From Bin55 sp963667455 (GTDB taxonomy: Bacteria > Pseudomonadota > Gammaproteobacteria > Pseudomonadales > Azotimanducaceae): 64,000 nt of DNA. This document shows positions 17,677 to 25,002 of the stretch, piece after piece; positions within the stretch are counted from its first letter, which is position 1, and each line of letters begins with the position of its first letter. Below the pieces are notes generated by a model. The model was not told the DNA's origin, made no database searches, and was given only the letters and a program-made list of their open reading frames with translations. The stretch spans positions 62,001 through 126,000 of the forward strand of contig CAXXFR010000013.1 in assembly GCA_963667455.2 (NCBI GenBank), written 5' to 3'. The translations under genes were made by a program, and so were the position numbers.

Positions 17677-19659
17677 TCATCGCGTCGCAGGTACCCGGTA
17701 GAAGTTTCCGGATCTCATTAGTTCTCGTCTCATCTTCTGGACAAGCTCTTCCTTTTCTTCCTGCGACATGTTTACATCGGGCGGATCGAATAGGACTCCC
17801 AGAACGGTCGAGCCGCTCTCCCGACTTCGCGCGCCGGTCTCAGCGTTGTAGTCATCCGGCAGAAAGCCCTTCACGTACTCCACTTGATCTTTCGTCAACA
17901 CGCCAGTTCCAACACTGGCTCTTACAAGATCCATGGCCGCGACATACTTCGAATCGATGGTGGGAAGTTTGTCCAGCATCGAGACTAGCGATTCAGGGTT
18001 CGTATAAGCCCACTCATTCACAATTTGGTTGTAGTACAGGTCTCGTACATCTTCCGGTAGTTGCTGGGCAAATTCGATGGCACGATCCGCTTGATCGTCA
18101 CGTACCAGTGCTCTTCCTACTGAGGTGAAAGCTGTGGCTTTTGTCATTCCGTCCGGGACTTGGGGAAGCAATGAGACAGCCTTCTCCAGGTCCACTTGGG
18201 CCACTTCTTGGATAACGGTCGCCTCCAGTCCGATGAAGAACTCGTCCGACGAGACATCCGCAGCCATTTGCAGTGCTAAATCAGGTTGATCTCGCGCAAG
18301 TTTTCGTAGTACGGTTCCTAGGACCTCGTATTGAAGAAAGGTGTTCTCAAATTGTTCTTTCTGTGCCCACGCCAGCGCGTTATCGACATCTTGATCGGAC
18401 CAGTGTTCTGCGAGTTCGAGGGTGAGCCCGAAACGGAGATCCTCATTGGACAGGTTGGCGAGCAGACTGGCTGCCTCTTGTGGTTTTGTCTTGGCGAGTT
18501 TGCGAATCGCGTTTTCTTCGGCAAGTGTTCGCAAGTTTGCTGGGACAAGATCGAAGTCCTGCATCATGCCTGACGGATCGTAGTTTGCCCAAGCGGTGAC
18601 AAAGTGCTCAAGCATCTGTCGCCGTACTCGGTTGGAGTCGATTTCAGCAATGGAGTTGAGAGCTGCTTGTGGACCAATGCTCGCCCACGCTTTGGCGATT
18701 GTCTGCAACGCAAGTTCTCGAATATCTCCTTCCAGCTCCAACACCTGTTCCAGTGCTGACTCCGTACCAGCTAGCATCGCGCGATGTATCACTGAGCCGA
18801 TCACAGCGTTCTTCAGATTGGAATCGGTCAGCGACGAGTCAATTTGACTGATTGCCCCCAGACCTGCCTGGTCAACCCAATCTTGGGCGACCCGAATGAG
18901 TTGCGCCGTCTGTGCTGTGTCGGGCAGGTTGTCCGTTGTCAATGCCTGCCACTCGGCCTTTGGGTCAGATATGGACGCGTCGTTTGCGGATTGAGTGCCA
19001 AGTCTCGCTACGTAGATGTCCGCTTCCAGTTGCTGGGCTAGCTGCTCTTGAAATTCTCTGGATTGATTGTCCTGGGAACCAAGAATTCCCTGAAGTGCGA
19101 ATGGTTTCTGAGCATCGTCAAGAGTCTTCGCGTGAGCCACTGCTTCGTCCACTGCAGTGTTCGACCACTCCTCAAAGACGGTTGAAATCAAAGCATTGTG
19201 GCGTTGGTTCGGAAGGTTCTCGAGAGCCGAAAGAGCGTTCCTCGGATCAATATCGGTCAGTCGTTGGACGATCGCTCTCTGCGTTGCATGTCTAAGGTGT
19301 TGAGCCCCGATGTTCTCTGAAATCACGAGAAGGTCGACAAGCTTATTGGTACCAGCGGAACGCAACAGGCGGTAGAGTTGCTCGGAACGTGAAAAGGCAC
19401 TTGGTGTGTCGACCAGGAATGCGAGTTGGCCCAAGTCTTTCTCGCGCTCCACAGTTCCTGACAATTCGGACCCTGCTTGTGCTCCTCGCAATTCCGAACC
19501 ACTGACTGAGTCCGAATTTGATCCAAGACCCAGTTGGGGAAACTGAAATTCCCTCCCTAGGAGACCAAGTGTCACGAGGAGTGTCGCTACCACTCCGATG
19601 ACGACTCCTACGATAGCGAATGCCGCGATGCGAAGTGTGTGGTTTGACTCTGTACTCAT
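17677..19659 (-). CDS. Membrane-anchored alpha-solenoid repeat protein (second of a tandem pair)
   Basis: A 660-residue protein with a single N-terminal membrane helix (about 10-33) and a large extracytoplasmic part. From about residue 75 on it is built of irregular helical repeats of about 30-40 residues with a recurring W-x-x-x-D/N-x-x-x-A-L pattern, for example AHAKTLDDA, TAWANYDPSGM, HWSDQDVDNALAWAQ and RDQPDLALQMA. This is the signature of an HEAT/TPR-like solenoid, probably a binding scaffold. It aligns along its whole length with the next gene upstream (for example LALQTIAKAWASI against LALQTIAEVWATI). The 62-base gap and shared strand indicate an operon. I recognise no catalytic site and assign no function. 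Confidence 0.75.
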   Translation of the reverse strand: MSTESNHTLRIAAFAIVGVVIGVVATLLVTLGLLGREFQFPQLGLGSNSDSVSGSELRGAQAGSELSGTVEREKDLGQLAFLVDTPSAFSRSEQLYRLLRSAGTNKLVDLLVISENIGAQHLRHATQRAIVQRLTDIDPRNALSALENLPNQRHNALISTVFEEWSNTAVDEAVAHAKTLDDAQKPFALQGILGSQDNQSREFQEQLAQQLEADIYVARLGTQSANDASISDPKAEWQALTTDNLPDTAQTAQLIRVAQDWVDQAGLGAISQIDSSLTDSNLKNAVIGSVIHRAMLAGTESALEQVLELEGDIRELALQTIAKAWASIGPQAALNSIAEIDSNRVRRQMLEHFVTAWANYDPSGMMQDFDLVPANLRTLAEENAIRKLAKTKPQEAASLLANLSNEDLRFGLTLELAEHWSDQDVDNALAWAQKEQFENTFLQYEVLGTVLRKLARDQPDLALQMAADVSSDEFFIGLEATVIQEVAQVDLEKAVSLLPQVPDGMTKATAFTSVGRALVRDDQADRAIEFAQQLPEDVRDLYYNQIVNEWAYTNPESLVSMLDKLPTIDSKYVAAMDLVRASVGTGVLTKDQVEYVKGFLPDDYNAETGARSRESGSTVLGVLFDPPDVNMSQEEKEELVQKMRRELMRSGNFYRVPATR

Positions 19660-19721
19660 GAACTTGCCCTCAAGAGTTTGGTGTTTTGCGCATTCGTCTT
19701 CATCGAGTCCACTGACATTTC

Positions 19722-21650
19722 CTACTTCGGCTCCTCCGGCGCACCCAATGCCCCAGCGTTAAGGAAAATCACTTGCACCGCTCCGTCAGTAGAAATCACA
19801 GAAGCATCGGATATCCGTCCCATTACTCTTTCCACATTCTTGTTTTGGTTCATTCGCGCTACGTACTCTTCTGAGAGGAAGCTCTCTACATATTCGATTT
19901 GCTCTTGGCTTAGCGCTTTGGTATCGGGGTTAAACCTAAGAAGGCCTTTAGCCGCCTGCTCCTTGAGTTGATCGGTTGCGAGTCCCTCCATGGACTGCAG
20001 CAGAGCCTCAGGTTCGGAAAGAGCCCATTGGTACATGATCGAACCGTTGTAGTTTCTTCTTCGACGTTCGTCCAGTTGCTCGCCCAGCTTTAGCGCACGA
20101 TCAAATTGACCATCTCGCATCATTGCACGTCCCACTTCGCTGTAGGCGTGCGTTCGCGTCAGACCTTCGCTACGTATTCCAGACAGCATGGACAGAGCTT
20201 TGTCGATATTGGTTTCGACTAGGTGCTCGAGTACCGTAACCTCCAGTCCTCGGTAGTACTGGCCTCGCAACGCGATGGGCTGGCCTCGAGCTGTCTTGAA
20301 TGCCAAGTCCGGGTCTCTGGAAGCTAGATTGGCCAACACGATCATCAACACTTCGGCTTGTTGGACATCGCTGGAAAATTGATCTTGCAATGCCCAGTCC
20401 AACGCCGCATGTGGGTCGTTTTCCGACCAGTATGTGGCGATCTCCTTGGCCAGCGAGTCGCGCAAATTGCGGTCTTCTAGTTCGGATAGAAACGCGACGG
20501 CGTCCTGCGGTGATTGACGCGCCATTGCCAGCAACGCCTCTTTCTTGGCGAGTTCCCGTAAGTCTTCGTCGAGCAGTTCGACGGAGTCCAAGAGACCACT
20601 TGGATCGCTGGCAGCCCAGGTCTTGAGCACCACAGCTTGAAGCAGTCCCTGAGTCGCTTCGCTCTCCATGGTTGCAATGCCTGCAAGCGCTACTTCAGCA
20701 TCAATGGTCGCCCACACCTCGGCAATTGTCTGCAAGGCGAGTTCGCGTGAATTGCCCTGTAGATTCAATGCTTCGAATAGCGCAGCGCGAGGATCTTCCT
20801 GAGCGAATTGATGTAGGACGGAGGCAACGACGGCATTGCGCACCATAACGTCGCTTAGGGACTCGCTAATTTGGTCTATCGCTGAAATCCCCGCTTGGGT
20901 CAACCATTCGGAAGCAACATCAATCAGCACATCCGTTTGAGCGAAATCAGGCTGGTTGTCTTGAATCAGTTGATTCCACACAGCCTGAGGATCTGACAGA
21001 GCAGATAGGACTGCGCTCTCGCCAAGAAAATCCGTTGCGTACTGTTCGTGCTCCAACTGCTTGCCGATTGCTTGCAGCATGCCCGCCGACAGATCGCCTC
21101 TTGCCACCAAAATTCCTTGGAGAGCGGCCTTTTTCAATGGCGAATCGAGTTTCATCGCCTCTTCAACCGCTTTGTCTAAATTTGCAAGCGACCACTCCTC
21201 GTATATGGACGAAACCAAGTCGGGCTGCCAGCTTTCCGGCATGTTGCCGATCTGCTCCATTGCACTGTCAGGGTTCAACGAGGCGAGCTTTTGAATGATT
21301 GCTCGCACCGCTTCCTGGCTATACGACTCGAGCTCTTGAGCCTCTTCAAGAAATCCCTTCAGACGGCTTTCATTGGCCCGTCTCAAGAGTCTGTAAAGGG
21401 CTGTGTCTCTCTCGAAATCGGTATTGAGTTCCGATAGTTCGGCGATGCTGCGGAGAGATGTACGCTTTTCGATCGACCCGGTCTTCGCGTTGCTTGCTAG
21501 CGGCTGAACGCCCGATTGCTCGGCGTTGGCTTCTCGATCGCCCGCTGTCGTCAGGAAGAAGACTGCGACCGATGTGACAGCGATACCCAGAATGAGGCCA
21601 GCCGCCAACGAAGCGATGGTTGTCGACTTGCGTGTTCCAGAGAACGGCAT
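19722..21650 (-). CDS. Membrane-anchored alpha-solenoid repeat protein (first of a tandem pair)
   Basis: A 642-residue paralogue of the downstream protein. One N-terminal membrane helix (about 12-34, SLAAGLILGIAVTSVAVFFL) is followed by a linker and a helical-repeat region from about 65 to 560, with repeats such as KTWAASDPSGLL, TYWSENDPHAALDWALQ and SRDPDLAFKTA. The C-terminal part (QEQIEYVESFLSEEYVARM) corresponds to KDQVEYVKGFLPDDYNAE in its partner. The protein is acidic and cysteine-poor, consistent with the periplasm. It starts about 236 bases from a divergent gene for another exported protein, and the three may share a regulatory region. Function unknown. A role as a periplasmic scaffold is only inferred. 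Confidence 0.75.
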   Translation of the reverse strand: MPFSGTRKSTTIASLAAGLILGIAVTSVAVFFLTTAGDREANAEQSGVQPLASNAKTGSIEKRTSLRSIAELSELNTDFERDTALYRLLRRANESRLKGFLEEAQELESYSQEAVRAIIQKLASLNPDSAMEQIGNMPESWQPDLVSSIYEEWSLANLDKAVEEAMKLDSPLKKAALQGILVARGDLSAGMLQAIGKQLEHEQYATDFLGESAVLSALSDPQAVWNQLIQDNQPDFAQTDVLIDVASEWLTQAGISAIDQISESLSDVMVRNAVVASVLHQFAQEDPRAALFEALNLQGNSRELALQTIAEVWATIDAEVALAGIATMESEATQGLLQAVVLKTWAASDPSGLLDSVELLDEDLRELAKKEALLAMARQSPQDAVAFLSELEDRNLRDSLAKEIATYWSENDPHAALDWALQDQFSSDVQQAEVLMIVLANLASRDPDLAFKTARGQPIALRGQYYRGLEVTVLEHLVETNIDKALSMLSGIRSEGLTRTHAYSEVGRAMMRDGQFDRALKLGEQLDERRRRNYNGSIMYQWALSEPEALLQSMEGLATDQLKEQAAKGLLRFNPDTKALSQEQIEYVESFLSEEYVARMNQNKNVERVMGRISDASVISTDGAVQVIFLNAGALGAPEEPK

Positions 21651-21886
21651 GATCCCTCCAAGATTACAAGGCCTGTACTAATTGGACACTATTTCTGCCA
21701 GATGTTGCACACTGAGAACCAGTGACTTGGAACTTGCCCCGAATGTCTTCGCACGACCAAGAACCGAGAAACGCCATTTGACTGAGCCTTTTCGTGGTCG
21801 CTCCATGTACGCGAGATGCACAGCAACAATTGTTGGATAGTTGGATGCACGCGTGGAACCTCTGAATCAAAACTCGAATACACTCA

Positions 21887-22927
21887 ATGGACTCGAACGG
21901 TGGCTTTGCCGAGTTAGAACCCTATGCGCTGCACCAACATCCTGCTTCAGCGATCTCAGGAGTCACCCGTACAGCGATTTCGGTTCTGTTGCTGATCGGA
22001 ATTCTGTGTATGTTGCAGGTTTTCGGCCAAGACGCAGACATCGAGTTGCCAGCTGAGCCATCGTTTAGCTTCAACGAACCATCCACCTTTACTCATGGGA
22101 CCGAGCAGCAAAAGGACGTGCTTCGGGCCATCGCAAAAGAGGAATTCAGCCTTGAGCACTTGTCCATCGAAGACCAAGAGTTGCTGTCTGAAGCACTCCG
22201 TTACAGCGGCGTTGAAGTACAAGACACCTGTGTGATTGAGCATGAAATGACTTTCGATATTCGCGCATTTACGCAACGAATGAAAGCCAACATAGTTCAG
22301 CTGGTACACCCTGAATTGGGGCAAAAACCTGTCGAAGTGCACTTCGAACCTGAAGATCCCGACTCTGAGCCCCTTGGAGAACCGATTTGGACGGCGATAG
22401 AAGGCGACTATGCGGATTTTCCGATTCCATTTGCTGAATCTGAACTGTTGCCCAAGATTATTCCTGTGAATCTAAGTTCGATCCGACGAGTGTCGAACAA
22501 CAAGATAACGACTGAGTATCGGGCAGCTCCATCGCGTCTTCTGGTCGCAAATGCGGGAGACGACGAATTCATTGATCTGAAGCACGTAGATGTGGAATTC
22601 AGCGTTGATCGACAGACCCGACGCGTAATCGATCAGAGGCTGAAGCTGCGCAAACCACAGAAGCTAACCGGAGGAGACATGGGCGGAATGCGACTTACGA
22701 GACTCGACATCTACTTTCAGTTCGGGCATGATGCAGTCTCGAATCGGAATGTTGCCACCAAGTTGGAGCAAGAAATGCGCGCACGCGTTGCCGCTGTCTT
22801 TCGACCGCGCTTCGAGTTTGAACACGGAATGTCCTCTCTGGAGTGTTTGGGCGAGCCTAGCGAGCATTCCTACCTGTACGAAACCGTTGATGCAATAGCC
22901 AATTTGGATTCTGTCCCAGACGGCTAG
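21887..22927 (+). CDS. Exported or membrane-anchored hypothetical protein
   Basis: A 346-residue protein with an N-terminal segment of about 30 residues before a hydrophobic stretch (TAISVLLLIGILCMLQVFGQ, about 29-48), either an anchor or an internal-type signal peptide. The mature part is acidic at first (PAEPSFSFNEPSTFTHG), then mixed. A C-terminal region of about 230-320 is basic and strand-rich (DLKHVDVEFSVDRQTRRVIDQRLKLRKP). Two cysteines, in QDTCVIEH and SLECLGEP, could form a disulfide. No domain is recognised. It is divergent from the solenoid pair. The start is not certain because no strong ribosome site precedes it. TTG/GTG alternatives are possible. Confidence 0.65.
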   Translation: MDSNGGFAELEPYALHQHPASAISGVTRTAISVLLLIGILCMLQVFGQDADIELPAEPSFSFNEPSTFTHGTEQQKDVLRAIAKEEFSLEHLSIEDQELLSEALRYSGVEVQDTCVIEHEMTFDIRAFTQRMKANIVQLVHPELGQKPVEVHFEPEDPDSEPLGEPIWTAIEGDYADFPIPFAESELLPKIIPVNLSSIRRVSNNKITTEYRAAPSRLLVANAGDDEFIDLKHVDVEFSVDRQTRRVIDQRLKLRKPQKLTGGDMGGMRLTRLDIYFQFGHDAVSNRNVATKLEQEMRARVAAVFRPRFEFEHGMSSLECLGEPSEHSYLYETVDAIANLDSVPDG

Positions 22928-22974
22928 CTTCGTTGAACCGACGGGTCTCAAGTGTGGACAATTTAAGGGAATTA

Positions 22975-22989
22975 TATACATTAGTTGAC
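22975..22989 (-). repeat. Motif copy 1 (reverse orientation, diverged)
   Basis: TATACATTAGTTGAC, whose reverse complement continues as GTCAACTAATGTATATAA. It matches the core GTCAA-N2-AATGTATA of the two direct copies at 23824 and 24586. It lies at the left edge of the small-gene cluster. Confidence 0.45.
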
Positions 22990-23107
22990 GCGCTCTCGAT
23001 TTCCATTTACATTTTTTCTGTCAGAAAAATCCAATTTTAAGACACCTGATACATCGTAGTTGGGGTGAGCGGACTCGGAGGTAGTCGCTAGAATCCGCTC
23101 TTACAGG

Positions 23108-23141
23108 GTAGGGCCAGCTGATATATTTCAACTGGCCCTAC
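23108..23141. terminator. Perfect 10-bp inverted repeat, terminator-like hairpin
   Basis: GTAGGGCCAG (23108-23117) and CTGGCCCTAC (23132-23141) pair perfectly, and TGA/TCA just inside the stem extend it past one mismatch. It could end transcription from the exported-protein gene. There is no long T-run on the plus strand, so termination is not certain. Confidence 0.5.
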
Positions 23142-23200
23142 TTAGTCATGTGGGAACATGCCTAGAGTTTTCTGAACCATAGCGTTCCTTTTCACCATAC

Positions 23201-23261
23201 TGTCCTCCTTGTTGACTACCGATTTGACTCGACAATGCGAGTCAGTGATACAAGGAGGACA
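23201..23261. repeat. Nested inverted repeat that includes a ribosome-site-like sequence
   Basis: Outer arms TGTCCTCCTTG (23201-23211) and CAAGGAGGACA (23251-23261) are perfect. Inner arms TGACTCG (23225-23231) and CGAGTCA (23238-23244) are also perfect. The right outer arm contains AAGGAGG, a strong Shine-Dalgarno sequence, which would be hidden in the folded RNA. The nearest supported start is 23325, too far for that site to serve it directly. Confidence 0.5.
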
Positions 23262-23324
23262 ACCTCCAGTTCAGGGAGTTCCCTGCTCCTCTCCGTTTCA
23301 ATCTCTGCCCAACCGGAGTTGTAA

Positions 23325-23639
23325 ATGGACTTTGACAACCTAACCGATAAGGACATCGAAGACATGTCTCCAGAAGAACGCAAGAAGTTTGTCGGAGAGC
23401 TGATGTACGACAAACACGAGCTAGATCAAACGATTTGTTACCTTGAAGACAGGATGGAAAAGCTCGCGGAGAGATTGAGGGCAGTAGCCGACAATTATTC
23501 GTGGATCAAGTCGGATGATCCTGCATGGACAGGCTATCCGACCTCAGAGGAGTTGCTTGTGCCGTCGAAAGCATCGAAAGAAGCCAAGAAGACACAGGGT
23601 AAGATTCGGAGACGATTGAGAAAGTTCGGAGCTGACTGA
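23325..23639 (+). CDS. Small coiled-coil hypothetical protein
   Basis: A 104-residue, highly charged protein. The first part is acidic and helical (NLTDKDIEDMSPEERKKFVGE), the middle is a probable short coiled coil (about 28-60), and the end is basic (KIRRRLRKFGAD). CGGAG lies eight bases before the ATG. It is the first of five short plus-strand genes in a row. The next starts five bases after its stop. No family is recognised. The composition would fit a nucleic-acid-binding or assembly accessory protein of an acquired element, but that is inference. Confidence 0.6.
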   Translation: MDFDNLTDKDIEDMSPEERKKFVGELMYDKHELDQTICYLEDRMEKLAERLRAVADNYSWIKSDDPAWTGYPTSEELLVPSKASKEAKKTQGKIRRRLRKFGAD

Positions 23640-23644
23640 GCGGC

Positions 23645-23815
23645 GTGAGCGGTACCAAAGAGCAGGACAAGCTCGAACAAACGACCAAGGCCATGTTCGG
23701 TCTCGGTGAAGTCCCAGACAAGCAATCCCCTGAACCGTCCGAAGACGATCTACGGAGAAAGTCTAGCCTGAGCGAAGACGGAGAAATAGAGGAGATTGAC
23801 CCTGAAAACGGGTAG
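23645..23815 (+). CDS. Small acidic hypothetical protein (56 aa)
   Basis: A short frame beginning with GTG five bases after the previous stop and ending at TAG 23815. The product is strongly acidic and probably disordered (VPDKQSPEPSEDDLRRKSS, then GEIEEIDPENG). The tight spacing, shared strand and similar charge pattern to its neighbour suggest a coupled gene. With 56 codons and a GTG start this is a prediction from context. No homologue is known to me. Confidence 0.45.
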   Translation: MSGTKEQDKLEQTTKAMFGLGEVPDKQSPEPSEDDLRRKSSLSEDGEIEEIDPENG

Positions 23816-23823
23816 ATTTGCCT

Positions 23824-23840
23824 TTGTCAAGCAATGTATA
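23824..23840 (+). repeat. Motif copy 2 (direct)
   Basis: TTGTCAAGCAATGTATA, identical over 17 bases to 24586-24602 and followed by ATTGCCC. It overlaps the start codon region of the cysteine-rich small gene. It could be a promoter, an operator or a recombination-related repeat. Confidence 0.6.
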
Positions 23841-23995
23841 ATTGCCCTTGCGGAATACCGGAATGTAGGTGCAAGACCTCCGGCGAGGACGAGCAAGAGA
23901 GACAGGTGTACCTAAAGCCGCTCTACGGTCTGTGCGACTGGCTCAATCCCACTCGATACCGCATTCACGATGCGAAAGAGTACTGGCAACAATGA
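23834..23995 (+). CDS. Small cysteine-rich hypothetical protein (53 aa)
   Basis: A 53-codon frame starting with ATG 23834 and ending with TGA 23995. The N-terminus carries two CxC pairs (C4, C6, C11 and C13 in MYNCPCGIPECRCK), a plausible zinc knuckle. The rest is aromatic-rich (VYLKPLYGLCDWLNPTRYRIHDAKEYWQQ), which looks like real protein rather than chance. The start lies inside the repeated 17-base motif, and no good ribosome site precedes it. The downstream gene begins 17 bases after its stop with a good AGGAG. Function unknown. Confidence 0.5.
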   Translation: MYNCPCGIPECRCKTSGEDEQERQVYLKPLYGLCDWLNPTRYRIHDAKEYWQQ

Positions 23996-24011
23996 ACAAC
24001 AGGAGAATTAC

Positions 24012-24341
24012 ATGAAAAAATCCAAGATTGAATTTAGCAAAAAGAAAATGCGGGAGATTCTTCGGATGATGCAAAATACGATCGAGGTAGATGGGAAGAC
24101 CCCATTTACCTACCCTTTGACACATCAGGAATCGCAAGAGAACGCATACTATTTGGGGCTTGCAGCAGAGATGAAACTACTTTCGTTCGTCGATGCACAT
24201 CAAGGGTACAGATTCACAGTGATAGGATTTAGATTTCTTCGTCCTTTTCGTTCATGGTTGGAAGATCATTTGACAGGAACGATAGCTCTTTTCCTATCGT
24301 CAGTGGCAATAACAATAGAATTTATGAGGTTCTTCTCATGA
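24012..24341 (+). CDS. Small protein with a C-terminal membrane helix
   Basis: A 109-residue protein. I chose ATG 24012 because AGGAG lies six bases ahead. A start 14 codons earlier lacks such a site. The N-terminus is strongly basic (MKKSKIEFSKKKMREILRMMQ). The middle (LTHQESQENAYYLGLAAEMKLLSFVD) looks like a small winged-helix or helical domain, followed by YRFTVIGFRFLRPF, and the end is a membrane helix (GTIALFLSSVAITIEFMRFF). It is therefore a tail-anchored type of protein. It is AT-rich relative to the surrounding genes. Its stop overlaps the next start by four bases (ATGA). A membrane-associated effector or holin-like part is possible, but nothing proves it. Confidence 0.6.
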   Translation: MKKSKIEFSKKKMREILRMMQNTIEVDGKTPFTYPLTHQESQENAYYLGLAAEMKLLSFVDAHQGYRFTVIGFRFLRPFRSWLEDHLTGTIALFLSSVAITIEFMRFFS

Positions 24342-24454
24342 AACATCTGACCAAAGAAGACAAGATTTTCATCTGCATCGCCTACGCCTGTCTCGCGGTG
24401 ATATGGATGGTATACACGACGCAATCGTACTGGAGATCAGAGGATTATGAGTGA
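24338..24454 (+). CDS. Single-span membrane microprotein (38 aa)
   Basis: A 38-codon frame whose ATG overlaps the previous stop in an ATGA junction, typical of translational coupling. The product is a short charged start (MKHLTKEDK), one hydrophobic helix (IFICIAYACLAVIWMVY) and a polar end (SYWRSEDYE). It probably sits in the inner membrane beside the tail-anchored protein encoded just before it. No family is recognised. Confidence 0.55.
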   Translation: MKHLTKEDKIFICIAYACLAVIWMVYTTQSYWRSEDYE

Positions 24455-25002
24455 GGCGGGGCTTTCCTATGCTCCCAGCTAGTTCGTGGACTGCGACCCG
24501 GCATTGTATTCATAGCTGTACCTGTAACGGTCATTCAAATTACGCGCCGAGATAGTTACATCGTAGATTTCGCCAGACTCCAGCCTTGTCAAGCAATGTA
24601 TATAAGTCCCCAATTTAAGTAGCCACAGGAGACACCAGAGCTTCTGAGTCACATCGACTGTCGAGAAGACTGCTACAAGCAACCCCGGACAGCTCTCCGG
24701 AATTCGCACGGCCGTCTACTACGCGTTGGCAAAGGCGCATTGTCAGAACATTCGGCCGACAGACCTCATCCCTGAATTGCGGCTAGTCTGTTCGTCGTGA
24801 CACATTCGTCTGGCGACGAGCGAACCGTTGGACTGTTGCAGAATAGGAGATGCGCCAGCTCCTATGAGTGTGTAGCAACAGGAGAGACTTGCTATTGCCG
24901 TCCACTTCAGAAAGTGCGTTTTGAGTACTAGCCGAGGCGTGGGTTATTTCGTGTCGATTCGCAGAAATTTTTGGCAATGACTCGTTGGATGGTCAACTCG
25001 TG
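24455..25002. other. Intergenic region between the small-gene cluster and the DUF2779 gene
   Basis: About 550 bases holding motif copy 3. A protein-like stretch near 24648-24800 (reading PGQLSGIRTAVYYALAKAH) ends in a stop but has no start codon, so it may be a gene remnant. No other feature was supported. Confidence 0.4.
24586..24602 (+). repeat. Motif copy 3 (direct)
   Basis: TTGTCAAGCAATGTATA, identical to 23824-23840 and followed by TAAGTCCCC. The downstream TATAAGTCCCCAATTTAAG also resembles the flank of the reversed copy at 22975. It lies 132 bases after the last small gene, so copies 2 and 3 bracket three of the small genes. Confidence 0.6.

Larger units (their letters stand above)
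22928..23324. other. Structured intergenic region ahead of a small-gene cluster
   Basis: About 400 bases with no gene but dense symmetry: a partial copy of the TTGTCAA-type motif in reverse (22975-22989), a 10-bp perfect hairpin (23108-23141), a nested 11-bp plus 7-bp inverted repeat (23201-23261) and CAGGGA-gt-TCCCTG (23272-23285). It looks like a structured leader, a terminator array or a protein-binding region rather than a coding stretch. Confidence 0.5.
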
